From positions 310,001 through 374,000 of the forward strand of contig NZ_JAWZSQ010000001.1 of assembly GCF_034096925.1 (NCBI RefSeq): a stretch of DNA of 64,000 nt. The letters are read 5' to 3'. Shown here piece after piece: positions 1 to 8,572 of the stretch. The DNA comes from Patulibacter defluvii (GTDB taxonomy: Bacteria; Actinomycetota; Thermoleophilia; Solirubrobacterales; Solirubrobacteraceae). The notes beneath the pieces are model-generated. The model ran no database searches and was not told the origin of the DNA. It saw only the letters and a program-made list of their open reading frames with translations. How positions within the stretch are numbered: the first letter of the stretch is position 1; each line of letters opens with the position of its first letter. A program made the position numbers and the translations under genes.

Positions 1-912
1 GTCCGCGGGGTCCGCCCGGGCGACCTGGAGGGGGCGATCGCCGGCACCGCCGACAGCGCCGAGCAGCTGGTTCGCGACCCCGCCGCGCTCCAGGGCGTGG
101 TCACCAACAGCGCCCGCCTGCTCGCCGCGCTGGCCGACCGCGAGCGGCAGCTGGGGGCGTCGGTCGACGGTCTGCTGGCGGTCCTCGGCGACGCCCCCGC
201 GACGCTCCGGCGGCTGGACCTGGCGCTGCCGGTCGTCGACCGCTTCGCCGGCGCGCTGCGGCCGGCGCTGCGGGCGGCCCCGCGGCCGCTGCGGCGCACG
301 GCCGAGGCGCTCGAGCAGGTGCGCGCGATCACCGCCCCCGGCGAGCTGCCGGCGACCCTCGACGCGCTGCGCCCGATCACCGCCGACCTGCCGCCGCTGG
401 CCGAGCGGCTGACGGGGACGCTGCCGCTGCTGGCCGACGCGATGCGCTGCGTCGACCGCAACGTGCTGCCGACGCTGCGGATGCAGGTGCCCGACGGCAA
501 GCTCTCGACCGGCCGCCCGGTCTGGCAGGACGCGCTCCACATGGGCGCGGCGCTGGCGGGCGCGTCGCCGAACTTCGACGGCAACGGGACCACGATCCGG
601 CTCGGCGTGACCGAGGGCGAGCAGGCGCTGGAGGGCGTGCTGCCGGGGATCGGGACCGTCTCGACGCTGGCCGCCGACGGCGTCGGCTCGCTCAGCCCGG
701 CCTGGCTCGGCTACGGGGTCTCGCCGCCGTTCCGGCCCGACGTCCGCTGCACGACCCAGGCCCTGCCCGACCTCGACGCGCGGTCGAGCGCCCGGCTCCA
801 GGGCTTCCGGCGGACCGCGGCGACCCCGGCCAAGGAGGCCCGGGCGGAGCAGCGCGCCGCCTCGCGGGCGCTGCTCGGCCGGCCGCCGCTCGGCGGGAGG
901 GGCGCGCGATGA
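1..912 (+). CDS. Mce/MlaD family protein, C-terminal part (5' end outside window)
   Basis: The reading frame is open from base 1, so the N-terminus with the MlaD core lies upstream. The visible 303 residues are the long alpha-helical, Ala/Leu/Arg-rich tail typical of actinobacterial Mce proteins, followed by a Pro-rich end. These proteins form secreted or membrane-anchored hexameric tubes that carry lipids or sterols across the envelope together with YrbE permeases. The stop overlaps the next start as ATGA, so the three mce genes are translationally coupled. The permeases and earlier mce genes are expected upstream of the window. Family assignment rests on context with the two intact genes that follow. 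Confidence 0.85.
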   Translation, partial: VRGVRPGDLEGAIAGTADSAEQLVRDPAALQGVVTNSARLLAALADRERQLGASVDGLLAVLGDAPATLRRLDLALPVVDRFAGALRPALRAAPRPLRRTAEALEQVRAITAPGELPATLDALRPITADLPPLAERLTGTLPLLADAMRCVDRNVLPTLRMQVPDGKLSTGRPVWQDALHMGAALAGASPNFDGNGTTIRLGVTEGEQALEGVLPGIGTVSTLAADGVGSLSPAWLGYGVSPPFRPDVRCTTQALPDLDARSSARLQGFRRTAATPAKEARAEQRAASRALLGRPPLGGRGAR

Positions 913-2168
913 CCCGCCGCACCCTCGGCTTCCTGGTCGTCGTCGCGGCGATCGTCGTCACGGGCGTCGCCGCGGCCGCCTACGTGCTCGTCCACCAGCG
1001 GCTGCCGGTGCCGTTCCGCGACGTCTACGAGCTGCGCGCGTCGCTGGTCGCCGCCGACGGCGTGGCGCCCGGGCTCGGCCAGCCGGTCCAGGTGGCGGGG
1101 GTCAAGGTCGGGACGATCACCGCCGCCCGGGTCGAGCGCGGGCGGGCGCTGGTGACGCTGGAGATCGACCGTCGCGAGCTGCCGGCCGTTCACGCCGACG
1201 CCAGCGTCGCGCTGCGGCCGGTGACCCCGCTCGACGACATGCGGATCGAGCTCGATCCCGGCCACCGTGCCCGCGGCCCGCTGCCGCCCGGCGGCCGGAT
1301 CGACCAGGCCCGGACGACCACCCCGGCCGCGCTCGACGAGCTGCTCGGCGCGCTCGACGCCGACACCCGCGACTTCCTGGCCTCGCTGATCTCGTCGCTC
1401 GACGCCGGCACCGCCGGCCGCGGCGACGACCTCCGGCGGGCGCTGCGGACGCTTGGCCCGACGGTCGGCCAGGTGCGGCGGATCGCCGCCTCGCTGGCCG
1501 GCCGCCGCCGCGAGCTGTCGCGGCTGGTCAGCAACGTCGCCGTGATCACCCGTGCCGCCAGCCGCGACGACCGGCTGGCCGCGCTGGTCGCCGACGGCAA
1601 CCGCACGCTGCGCGCCGTCGCCGACCAGGACGCGGCGCTGCGGCAGGCGCTGACCCGCCTGCCCGGGACGTTGACGACGACCTCGCGGGCGCTGCGCTCG
1701 GGCGGCGGCCTGGCCGCCGAGCTGCCGCCGACTCTGACCGCGCTGCAGCCGGCCGTCCGCCGGCTGCCGGCGACGCTCGCCGCGCTGGAGCCGTTCAGCG
1801 CCCGCCTGCGCGACGCGCTCCGCGACGACGTGCGGCCGCTGGCCCGCGAGCTGACCCCGCTGCTGGGCGAGCTGCGCCCGGCCGTCTCCGGCCTGCGGAC
1901 GGCCGAGCCCGACCTGCGCGGGGTGCTGCAGTCGACGAACTACCTGCTCAACAGCCTGGCCTACAACCCGCCCGGCGACGACGAGGGCTTCCTCTTCTGG
2001 GCCTCGTGGTTCGTCCACAACTGGAACTCGCTCTTCAGCACCGCCGACGCCCACGGCGGCATCGGCCGCGCGATGGTGATGGTCAACTGCGGCCAGCTGA
2101 CCCAGCTCGCCGACCTCGGCCCGTTGCTCAAGCTGCTGCTCGGCAGCCCGACCCTCTGCCCCGGCTGA
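909..2168 (+). CDS. Mce/MlaD family protein
   Basis: A 419-residue protein with one N-terminal membrane anchor (about residues 5-27, LGFLVVVAAIVVTGV), then an MlaD-type beta domain (about 35-120: 'GLGQPVQVAGVKVGTI', 'ELDPGH'), and a long helical region with heptad-like Leu/Ala spacing. It ends with a conserved Mce tail motif around 'NYLLNSLAYNPPG' and 'FLFWASWFVHNWNSL'. It should be a ring subunit of an Mce lipid importer. The ATG overlaps the previous stop and its own stop overlaps the next ATG by one base (TGATG). Which letter (mceD/E/F) it corresponds to cannot be told from sequence alone. Confidence 0.9.
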   Translation: MTRRTLGFLVVVAAIVVTGVAAAAYVLVHQRLPVPFRDVYELRASLVAADGVAPGLGQPVQVAGVKVGTITAARVERGRALVTLEIDRRELPAVHADASVALRPVTPLDDMRIELDPGHRARGPLPPGGRIDQARTTTPAALDELLGALDADTRDFLASLISSLDAGTAGRGDDLRRALRTLGPTVGQVRRIAASLAGRRRELSRLVSNVAVITRAASRDDRLAALVADGNRTLRAVADQDAALRQALTRLPGTLTTTSRALRSGGGLAAELPPTLTALQPAVRRLPATLAALEPFSARLRDALRDDVRPLARELTPLLGELRPAVSGLRTAEPDLRGVLQSTNYLLNSLAYNPPGDDEGFLFWASWFVHNWNSLFSTADAHGGIGRAMVMVNCGQLTQLADLGPLLKLLLGSPTLCPG

Positions 2169-3592
2169 TGGAGACCCGCACGCCGACCCTCCGCCAGCTG
2201 CTGCTCCCGATCGGGTTCGCGCTCTTCTGCGCCGTGCTCGCGCTGGTGGTCTGGCGCAGCTTTGGCGGGACCGTGCCGCTGGAGCCGCGCGAGTACCGGA
2301 TCACCGCCAGCTTCCCGCAGGCGTCGAACCTCTTCGCTCAGGCCGACGTGCGGGCCGCGGGGGTCGACATCGGCCGCGTGACGCGGGTCGTCCGCCGCGG
2401 CCGGCGGGTCGACGTCGAGATGGCGATCGATCCCCGGATCGCGCCGCTGCGGCAGGGCGCGCGGGCGATCCTGCGGACCAAGACGCTGCTCGGCGAGACC
2501 TTCGTCGAAGTCGCTCCCGGCTCGCGGCGGGCGCCGCTGATCGAGGACGGCGGCCGGCTGCCGGCGGGCAGCGTGCGGGCGGCGCAGCGGCTCGACGATG
2601 TGCTGGAGACCTTCGCCCCCGGCACCCGCCGCGACCTGCGCGAGCTGATCGCCGGCAGCGCGCGGGCCTTCGCCGGCCGCGCCGGTTCGCTCAACGGCGC
2701 GGCGGCCCAGCTGGCGCCGGCGGTCGGCGGCGTCGGCGCGGTCCTGGAGCGGGCGCGGCGCCAGGAGGACGGCCTGCGGCGGCTGGTGGCCGGCTCCGGC
2801 GACGTGCTGGCGGCGGTCGGCGAGCGCGACGGCGAGGTCCGGGCCGCGATCCGCGCCACCGACCAGGTGCTGGCGGTGACCGATCGGCGGCGGGCCGAGC
2901 TGGGGGCGACGATCGAGGCGCTGCCGCCGTTCCTGCGCCAGCTGCGGCGGACCGCCGACGACCTGGCCGGGGCGGCGCCCGACGTCCGCCGCGCCTCGGC
3001 CGCGCTGCGGCGGGCGGCCCCGGCGCTGCCGGCGGCGCTGACCGCGGTGGTCCGCGACGGGCCGGCCTTCGAACGGCTCTTCCGCGAGCTGGCGCCGGTG
3101 CTGCGGACCGGCCGCCGGAGCCTGCCGGCGCTCGACGAGACCGCCGCCGCGGCCCGCTCGGCGCTGCCGGTGGCCGACGTCGCGATCCGCCAGCTGGTGC
3201 CGGTGCTGCGGCTGCTCGAGGCCAACCGCAGCTCGGTCCACGGCGTGCTGGCGAACGTCGGCCAGATCCAGAACGGCACGATGGTCGGCCCCGGCAACCG
3301 GGTGATCCACTACGGCAACGGCCTGCCGACGATCTGGAACGAGATCGTCGGCGGCTGGGTCAAGCGGCTGCCGACCAACCGGCTCAACCCGTATCCGAAG
3401 CCGGAGAGCCTGCGCGACATCGCCAGCGGCGGGCTCAAGGCCTACGACTGCCGCAACACCGGCAACCCGCTCTACCTGCCGCCGATCGGCCCCGGCGCGC
3501 CGCCCTGCGTGGAGCAGGGCCCCTGGACCTTCGACGGCGTCCGCGCCTACTTCCCGCGGCTGCGCGAGCAGCCGCCGACCCTCCGTCCCTGA
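2168..3592 (+). CDS. Mce/MlaD family protein, last gene of the mce operon
   Basis: 474 residues. The ATG at 2168 shares its A with the preceding TGA; upstream in-frame starts would lie inside the previous gene. An N-terminal anchor (about 11-31, 'PIGFALFCAVLALVVW') precedes an MlaD domain (about 43-125, 'ASNLFAQADVRAAGVDIGRV') and a long helical region. The C-terminus contains conserved Mce features ('NGTMVGPGNRVIHYGNGLPTIWNE', split here for length) and two Cys residues near 'YDCRNTGNP' and 'PPCVEQG' that could form a disulfide outside the membrane. It is the last mce gene; an 81 bp gap with an operator follows. Confidence 0.9.
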   Translation: METRTPTLRQLLLPIGFALFCAVLALVVWRSFGGTVPLEPREYRITASFPQASNLFAQADVRAAGVDIGRVTRVVRRGRRVDVEMAIDPRIAPLRQGARAILRTKTLLGETFVEVAPGSRRAPLIEDGGRLPAGSVRAAQRLDDVLETFAPGTRRDLRELIAGSARAFAGRAGSLNGAAAQLAPAVGGVGAVLERARRQEDGLRRLVAGSGDVLAAVGERDGEVRAAIRATDQVLAVTDRRRAELGATIEALPPFLRQLRRTADDLAGAAPDVRRASAALRRAAPALPAALTAVVRDGPAFERLFRELAPVLRTGRRSLPALDETAAAARSALPVADVAIRQLVPVLRLLEANRSSVHGVLANVGQIQNGTMVGPGNRVIHYGNGLPTIWNEIVGGWVKRLPTNRLNPYPKPESLRDIASGGLKAYDCRNTGNPLYLPPIGPGAPPCVEQGPWTFDGVRAYFPRLREQPPTLRP

Positions 3593-3636
3593 CGACCCTT
3601 CGACCTTCCCGACGCGGGCCGACCCAGGCGCGCATC

Positions 3637-3653
3637 TGACAAGAGAATTGTCA
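3637..3653. promoter_or_regulatory. Candidate TetR-type operator before the membrane protein / P450 pair
   Basis: TGACAA-GAGAA-TTGTCA is a perfect 6-5-6 inverted repeat in an AT-richer patch between the mce operon and the gene at 3674. A Shine-Dalgarno-like GAGGAG follows. The size and symmetry fit a TetR-family dimer site. The only TetR gene of this cluster (9375-10007) has a different palindrome at its own start, so the cognate regulator is not certain. Confidence 0.5.
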
Positions 3654-3673
3654 CTTATCCCGAGGAGCACCCG

Positions 3674-4546
3674 ATGCCCACCGCACTCCTGACCGCCACG
3701 ATCGAGCTCGGCGCCCAGCGTCCGGGCGACGGCCAGATCCCGCTCGCCCCCGTCCTCCACGCCGACCACACCGCCGCGCTGGTGATGGTGATCGCGGCCT
3801 TCGCCGGCGTCGCCGCGGCGCTGGTCTGGGCGCTGGTCAAGCTCGTCCGCGGCGGCGAGACGCTGCCGCTGGTGCTGCTCGCGGCCGGCGTCGTCGCGGC
3901 CAACATGGAACCGCTCGGCGACCACGTCGGGCTGATCGTCTACGCGCCCGACGTCCCCTGGTTCGACTACTGGCTGATGGGCCGCCAGATGCCGTCCTTC
4001 ATCGCCGTCGGCGAGGCCAGCTACATCGCCTTCGGCGGGTACTACGCCTACCGGATGCTGGCCAACGGCCGCTCGGTCGGGCGGGTGGTGCTGATCAGCG
4101 CGGTGCTGGTCGGGATCCCCGAGATCCTGGTCGAGGTCGGCTGGCACCACTGGGGGATCATCAGCTACTACGGCGACAACCCGACCCGGATCCTCGGCGT
4201 CCCGCTCTACTCGATCGTCCAGAACTCGACCCTGCTGCCGGTCCTCGGCCTGGTCGCGTTCCTCGGCGCCGAGCACCTGCGCGGCGTCCAGCGGCTGTGG
4301 CTGCTGATCGCGGTCCCGGCGGTCACGATCGGCTACATCGTCGGCGTCAGCTGGCCGGTCTACGTGGCGATCCAGTCCTCGGCCGCGGCCCCGATCGTGT
4401 GGGCGGCGGCGCTCGTCACCTGCGCGGCCTCGATCGGCGGCGCCTGGGCGGCGATCAACTACCCCGCCGTCCGCCGGCTGCGCGAGGCCGCGGCCGCCGG
4501 CCCGGCGCCGGCCACCAACCCCACGACCGCGACCGCCGCGGCCTGA
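3674..4546 (+). CDS. Unknown multi-pass membrane protein (YGDNPTRI family, copy 1)
   Basis: 290 residues with about seven hydrophobic segments (roughly 33-53, 62-82, 108-125, 136-157, 174-197, 208-232, 240-260). I do not recognise a named family. A paralogue lies at 8569-9372; both share 'YYGDNPTRI' followed by 'SIVQN'/'SMVQN' after transmembrane segment 4. Both are partnered with a P450 gene, here 16 bp downstream, next to an mce lipid-import operon. A role in handling or anchoring the P450 substrate in the membrane is inference only. The ATG has GAGGAG nine bases upstream. Confidence 0.8.
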   Translation: MPTALLTATIELGAQRPGDGQIPLAPVLHADHTAALVMVIAAFAGVAAALVWALVKLVRGGETLPLVLLAAGVVAANMEPLGDHVGLIVYAPDVPWFDYWLMGRQMPSFIAVGEASYIAFGGYYAYRMLANGRSVGRVVLISAVLVGIPEILVEVGWHHWGIISYYGDNPTRILGVPLYSIVQNSTLLPVLGLVAFLGAEHLRGVQRLWLLIAVPAVTIGYIVGVSWPVYVAIQSSAAAPIVWAAALVTCAASIGGAWAAINYPAVRRLREAAAAGPAPATNPTTATAAA

Positions 4547-4561
4547 GCCCGGAGCACGACG

Positions 4562-5950
4562 ATGAGCCCCACGCTCCCCGCCCCGACCCCCACCACCCTC
4601 GCCCCGTCGGCGCTGCCGCTGCCGCCCGGGCCCCGCGGTCCCGCGCGGCTGCCGGCGCTGCTGCGCCTGATCCGCGACCCGTGGTTCGGCCCGGCCGCGC
4701 TCCAGCGCCGCTACGGCGACGTGGTCCGGCTGCCGGTGCCGTTCGCCGAGCTGATCCTGCTCGGCCACCCCGACCAGATCGCCCAGGTCAACGTCGCGCA
4801 CCGCGAGCGCTACGGCCGCGCGGCGATGGTCACCGACACGATGCGGGTCCAGGGATCGCCCCACCACGCCTCGTGGTTCGAGGACGACGACGAGTGGGCC
4901 CGCGGCCGCAAGCTGCTGCAGCCGCACTTCACCCAGAAGGCGCTGGCCGAGCTCGGCGGCCTCTTCACCGAGGCGATCGTCGAGCAGGTCGACGGCTGGG
5001 GCGCGGCGGCCGACCGCGGCGCCCCGCTGGAGCTGCACGAGCAGCTGAAGGCGCTGGCCCTGGCCGTCCTCTACAACGCGATGTTCTCGCGCCGGATCGG
5101 GCCCGAGGAGATGCACCGGCTGCTGGCGGCGCTCGACGACCGGATGGTCGCCACCACCGTCCGCACGGCGATGTTCCCGCTGCCGGGCTGGCTGCCGCGA
5201 CCGCGCCAGGCGGCCGGCGCCCGCGGCGACGACTGGCTCGACCACCACCTGGCCGAGCTGGTCGCCGACCGCCGCGCCGCGCCGACCGACGTGACCGACG
5301 TCCTCAACGTGCTGCTCGACGCGCGCTACGACGACGGGACCCCGCTCGAGGACCACAAGATCCGGACCGAGATGCTGTTCCTCGTGATCGGTGGTCACGA
5401 GACGACGGCGGCCGGGATGGCCTGGACCTTCGCGCTGCTGGCCCAGCACCCGCGGATCGCCGAGCGGGTGCGGGAGGAGGTCGACGCGCTCGGCGGCGCC
5501 GCGGTCGGGCCCGAGCACCTGGGGCGGCTGCCCTTCGTCCGCGCCTGCTTCGACGAGGCCTCGCGGCTCCAGGGCAGCCTGGTCATCAACCCGAAGCTGG
5601 CGCTGGAGGACGACGAGCTGGGCGGCTACCGGATCCCGCGCGGGGCGACGGTCCTGTGGTCGAACGTCACCCTCCACCGCGACCCGCGCTTCTGGGGCGC
5701 CGACGCCGACCGCTTCCGGCCCGACCGCTGGCTGGAGGGCAACGCCCCGGCGGCCGCGTTCCAGGCCTTCGGCCGTGGCCCGCGGATGTGCCTGGGCAAG
5801 CGGCTGGCCTACATCGAGGCGGTCTGCACGCTCGCCACCGCCTTCCAGCGCTACCGCTTCGCGCCGCCGCCGAACTGGGAGATCCGCCACCAGTACCGGA
5901 TGTCGATGGGCGTCCGCGGCGGGGTGCCGCTGCGGCTCACCCGCCGCTGA
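4562..5950 (+). CDS. Cytochrome P450 (copy 1)
   Basis: 462 residues, normal P450 length. Landmarks: the Pro-rich start 'LPPGPRGPARLPAL', I-helix 'GGHETTAAG' with the oxygen-activating Thr, K-helix ExxR as 'EASR', the PERF-like 'FRPDRW', and the haem loop 'FGRGPRMCLG' with Cys410 as thiolate ligand. A soluble haem monooxygenase with no membrane anchor; the I-helix His-Glu-Thr-Thr resembles CYP102/CYP110-like fatty-acid or terpene hydroxylases. It likely oxidises a lipid or sterol brought in by the Mce system; that is inference from neighbours. Its last 14 bases overlap the 3' end of the opposing P450 gene. Confidence 0.93.
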   Translation: MSPTLPAPTPTTLAPSALPLPPGPRGPARLPALLRLIRDPWFGPAALQRRYGDVVRLPVPFAELILLGHPDQIAQVNVAHRERYGRAAMVTDTMRVQGSPHHASWFEDDDEWARGRKLLQPHFTQKALAELGGLFTEAIVEQVDGWGAAADRGAPLELHEQLKALALAVLYNAMFSRRIGPEEMHRLLAALDDRMVATTVRTAMFPLPGWLPRPRQAAGARGDDWLDHHLAELVADRRAAPTDVTDVLNVLLDARYDDGTPLEDHKIRTEMLFLVIGGHETTAAGMAWTFALLAQHPRIAERVREEVDALGGAAVGPEHLGRLPFVRACFDEASRLQGSLVINPKLALEDDELGGYRIPRGATVLWSNVTLHRDPRFWGADADRFRPDRWLEGNAPAAAFQAFGRGPRMCLGKRLAYIEAVCTLATAFQRYRFAPPPNWEIRHQYRMSMGVRGGVPLRLTRR

Positions 5951-7391
5951 GCCGGGCGGCCCGCGGCGGGTGCAGCGTGACCGGGCAGCCGCCCTTCATC
6001 CCGGTCGAGATGTGGAACTGGTGGCGGGGGACGAAGCCGGGCGCCAGCCGGAAGCGGTAGCGGCGGCGCGCGGTCACCAGCGCGAAGGCGGCCTCCATGT
6101 AGGCCAGCCGCATCCCCATGCACTTGCGCGGCCCGAGGCCGAAGGGCAGGAAGGCGCCCTTGTGGATCTCGTCGCGGGCGAAGCGGGCGGGGTCGAAGCG
6201 CTCCGGGTCGCGCCAGTGGCGGGGGTCGCGGTGGAGCGCGTAGGGCGAGATCCAGACGATCGACCCGCGCGGCACCCGGTGGCCGCCCAGCTCGGTGTCC
6301 TCGATCGGCGTGCGGCTGAACATCGGCCCGCCCTGCAGTCGCTGGGCCTCGTCGAAGACCGCGTGCAGGTAGGGCAGCCGGTCGAGGTCGGCGGCGGTCG
6401 GCGGGCCGTCGCCGAGGGCGGCGATCTCGTCGTCGAGGGTCGCCGCCACGTCGGGGTGCAGGTCGAGCATCGCGACCGTCCACGAGAGCGCCGAAGCGGT
6501 CGTCTCGAAGCCGCCGAAGATCAGGCCGAACAGCTCGCTGCGCAGCTCTTCGTCGGTCATCGGCCGGCCGTCGTCGTCGCGGACGTCGAGCAGCATCTGG
6601 AGGATGTCCGAGCCGCCGTCCGGCAGCGGCGCGGCGCGGCGCTCGCGGACCATCCGGTCGAGGAAGGCGTGGATCCAGCGGATCGCCCGCTCGCCGCGGC
6701 GCTGGTAGGGCAGCGGCAGCCCGCGCGGGGCGTTGGTGGCGATCATCTTGAAGGCCGCGTAGTAGGCGAAGGTCCGGAAGGCGACCACCGCCTCGTCGAT
6801 CGTGCGGTCGTCGAGCCGGGTGGTGAACATCGACCGCAGCAGCACCGACATCGTCAGGTCGCTCCAGGGTCCGTCGAGGTCGACCGGGCGGCCGCTGCCG
6901 ACGTGCGCGCCCCAGCGCTCGATCCGCTCCTCGATCGCCTGCCCGACCAGCGGGCTGACCGCCTCCAGCTGGCGGGCGCCGAACTTCGGGCTCAGCAGCC
7001 GCCGCATCCGCTTCCAGGGCTCGCCGTCGGAGACCGGCAGCGGCAGGTGGCGCTCGCTGCTGAAGAGGGCGTAGTTCATCTCGCCCTTGCCGTAGTCGCT
7101 CGCCCGCCGGTTGAAGACCTCGACGACCAGGTCGGGGTCGTTGACCAGGATCAGCTCGGCGCGGCCGGGGACGGGCACGCGGACGACGTCGCCGTAGCGG
7201 TCGCGCAGCCGCTCGGGCGCGCGGTAGATGTCGCGCAGCAGCAGCGGCAGCGCGCCGACCCCCGGCCAGCCGCGGGGCCCGGGCGGCAGCGACGGGCGGA
7301 CGGCCGCCGGCGGGGCGGCGGCCGCGCCGTGGTCGACCGGGCAGCGAGCGGCGGCCGGGGCGGCGGGGCAGGAGGGCTCGGTGGGGGTCAT
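5937..7391 (-). CDS. Cytochrome P450 (copy 2)
   Basis: 484 residues. It has 'SLPPGPRGWPGVGALPLLL', I-helix 'FGGFETTASAL', ExxR as 'EAQR', 'RFDPARF', and the haem loop 'FGLGPRKCMG' with Cys424. An extra 35-residue Ala/Pro-rich N-terminus with two Cys ('PSCPAAPAAARCPVDHG') precedes the Pro-rich hinge; this resembles short N-terminal leaders of other bacterial P450s but is not a membrane anchor. Last gene of a minus-strand operon; its ATG overlaps the phosphotransferase stop by one base. It is a paralogue of the P450 it converges on, and both operons carry a YGDNPTRI membrane protein. Confidence 0.93.
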   Translation of the reverse strand: MTPTEPSCPAAPAAARCPVDHGAAAAPPAAVRPSLPPGPRGWPGVGALPLLLRDIYRAPERLRDRYGDVVRVPVPGRAELILVNDPDLVVEVFNRRASDYGKGEMNYALFSSERHLPLPVSDGEPWKRMRRLLSPKFGARQLEAVSPLVGQAIEERIERWGAHVGSGRPVDLDGPWSDLTMSVLLRSMFTTRLDDRTIDEAVVAFRTFAYYAAFKMIATNAPRGLPLPYQRRGERAIRWIHAFLDRMVRERRAAPLPDGGSDILQMLLDVRDDDGRPMTDEELRSELFGLIFGGFETTASALSWTVAMLDLHPDVAATLDDEIAALGDGPPTAADLDRLPYLHAVFDEAQRLQGGPMFSRTPIEDTELGGHRVPRGSIVWISPYALHRDPRHWRDPERFDPARFARDEIHKGAFLPFGLGPRKCMGMRLAYMEAAFALVTARRRYRFRLAPGFVPRHQFHISTGMKGGCPVTLHPPRAARLSGG

Positions 7392-8572
7392 CAGGATCGG
7401 AGGCCGACGGCGGCGAAGGCGTCGTGGTCGAGGCAGGCGCTACCGATCCGGCGCAGCATCTCGCCGGAGACCGCGCGCGGCTGCATGTCGCCGGGCATCA
7501 GCCGCGGCGGGCTGAAGGTCGGCGCCCAGAAGGCGAGCGCGCCCCATAGCTGGGCGCGGTAGCGGTCGCGCAGCGCCGGCGGGTCGGGGGCGGGACCGCC
7601 GCGGCGGTGCAGCTCCTCGCCGTAGAGCGCCAGCAGGTCGTCCTCCCAGGCCCGCCGGTCGTCGACGGCGAGGACGGTCGAGAGCGCGTAGGCCAGGTCG
7701 CGGGCGCCGTCGCCGAGCACCACCCCCTGCCAGTCGCAGAGCCCGATCCCGCCGGCCGCCGGGCGGTACCAGTTGCCCAGGTGGACGTCGTTGTGGAGCA
7801 GCGTCGGCGGCCGGCCCTCGTGGGCGGCGATCGAGGCCAGCACGGCCCGCCAGGTGCGCGCCGGATCGGCCCGCAGCGAGCGGTCGAGCAGCTCGCCGCA
7901 CTCGCCCAGGCAGCGGCGGAAGGCCGACTCGACGTCGACCAGGGCGAAGGCGTCGCGCCACTGCCGCCCGTAGCTCTTGAAGCCGGCGGGCGGACGGTCG
8001 GCGAAGGTCGCGTGGACGGTCGCCAGCGTCCGCACCACCTGCTCGGCGTCGGCCCGGTCGACCTGGTCGCTCGGCCGCAGGAAGGTCGCCCCCTGGGTCG
8101 CCACCAGGTCCTCCAGCAGCAGCACCGTGGCCATCCGCCGCTGGTCGTAGGCGCCGTGGTGGCAGCGCGGCGCGGCGACGTCCAGCCGCTCCCGCAGCTG
8201 CAGGTAGAAGCGGGCCTCGACCAGGCCGCTGATCGCCTGCGTGATCCGCTGCAGGACGCCGGGGCTGGACTTGGCGAAGACGGTCTCCGGCAGTCCCAGC
8301 GGAGCCGGGTCGCGGTCGTAGCGCAGCCGCAGCCGGTGGCGGCTGGTGGTCCCGTGCGAGCCGTCGACCAGGTCGACCGCGACCACCCGCACGCCGGCCG
8401 GGCAGAGCGCCCGGGTCATCCAGGCGGGCGTCAGGTCGGCGACCCGCGTCGGCGCCACGGCGGGGTCGTCGCTGCGGACCGGCCGCACCCGCTCGACCGC
8501 GGCGCTGGCGGCGATCCGGCCCAGCTCGGGCAGCGCGCGCGCCCGCCCGCCCCAGCGCGCCAGGGCGCTCAC
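7391..8572 (-). CDS. CHK/aminoglycoside-phosphotransferase-fold kinase-like protein
   Basis: 393 residues. The catalytic loop 'LLHNDVHLGNWY' (Brenner motif HxDxxxxN) and the metal-binding 'LCDWQGVVLGDGARDLAY' are intact, and 'VFAKSSP' near residue 110 fits the ATP-binding lysine. This pattern is that of the phosphotransferase/CHK-like (ecdysteroid-kinase-like) branch rather than drug-resistance kinases. The substrate may be a hydroxyl made by the neighbouring P450; that link is inference from the operon. The GTG start overlaps the preceding stop (GTGA). Confidence 0.85.
   Translation of the reverse strand: MSALARWGGRARALPELGRIAASAAVERVRPVRSDDPAVAPTRVADLTPAWMTRALCPAGVRVVAVDLVDGSHGTTSRHRLRLRYDRDPAPLGLPETVFAKSSPGVLQRITQAISGLVEARFYLQLRERLDVAAPRCHHGAYDQRRMATVLLLEDLVATQGATFLRPSDQVDRADAEQVVRTLATVHATFADRPPAGFKSYGRQWRDAFALVDVESAFRRCLGECGELLDRSLRADPARTWRAVLASIAAHEGRPPTLLHNDVHLGNWYRPAAGGIGLCDWQGVVLGDGARDLAYALSTVLAVDDRRAWEDDLLALYGEELHRRGGPAPDPPALRDRYRAQLWGALAFWAPTFSPPRLMPGDMQPRAVSGEMLRRIGSACLDHDAFAAVGLRS

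Noticed and set aside
1961..5890. Open frame of 1309 codons on the minus strand across the mce genes, membrane protein and P450
   Set aside because: It is antisense to recognisable genes, is extremely rich in Arg/Gly/Asp/Gln, and has no domain; long antisense frames are expected at this GC content.
7391..8572. Aminoglycoside-resistance kinase
   Set aside because: The fold motifs fit, but the operon (TetR, membrane protein, P450) and the DWQ form of the second motif point to a CHK-like metabolic kinase.
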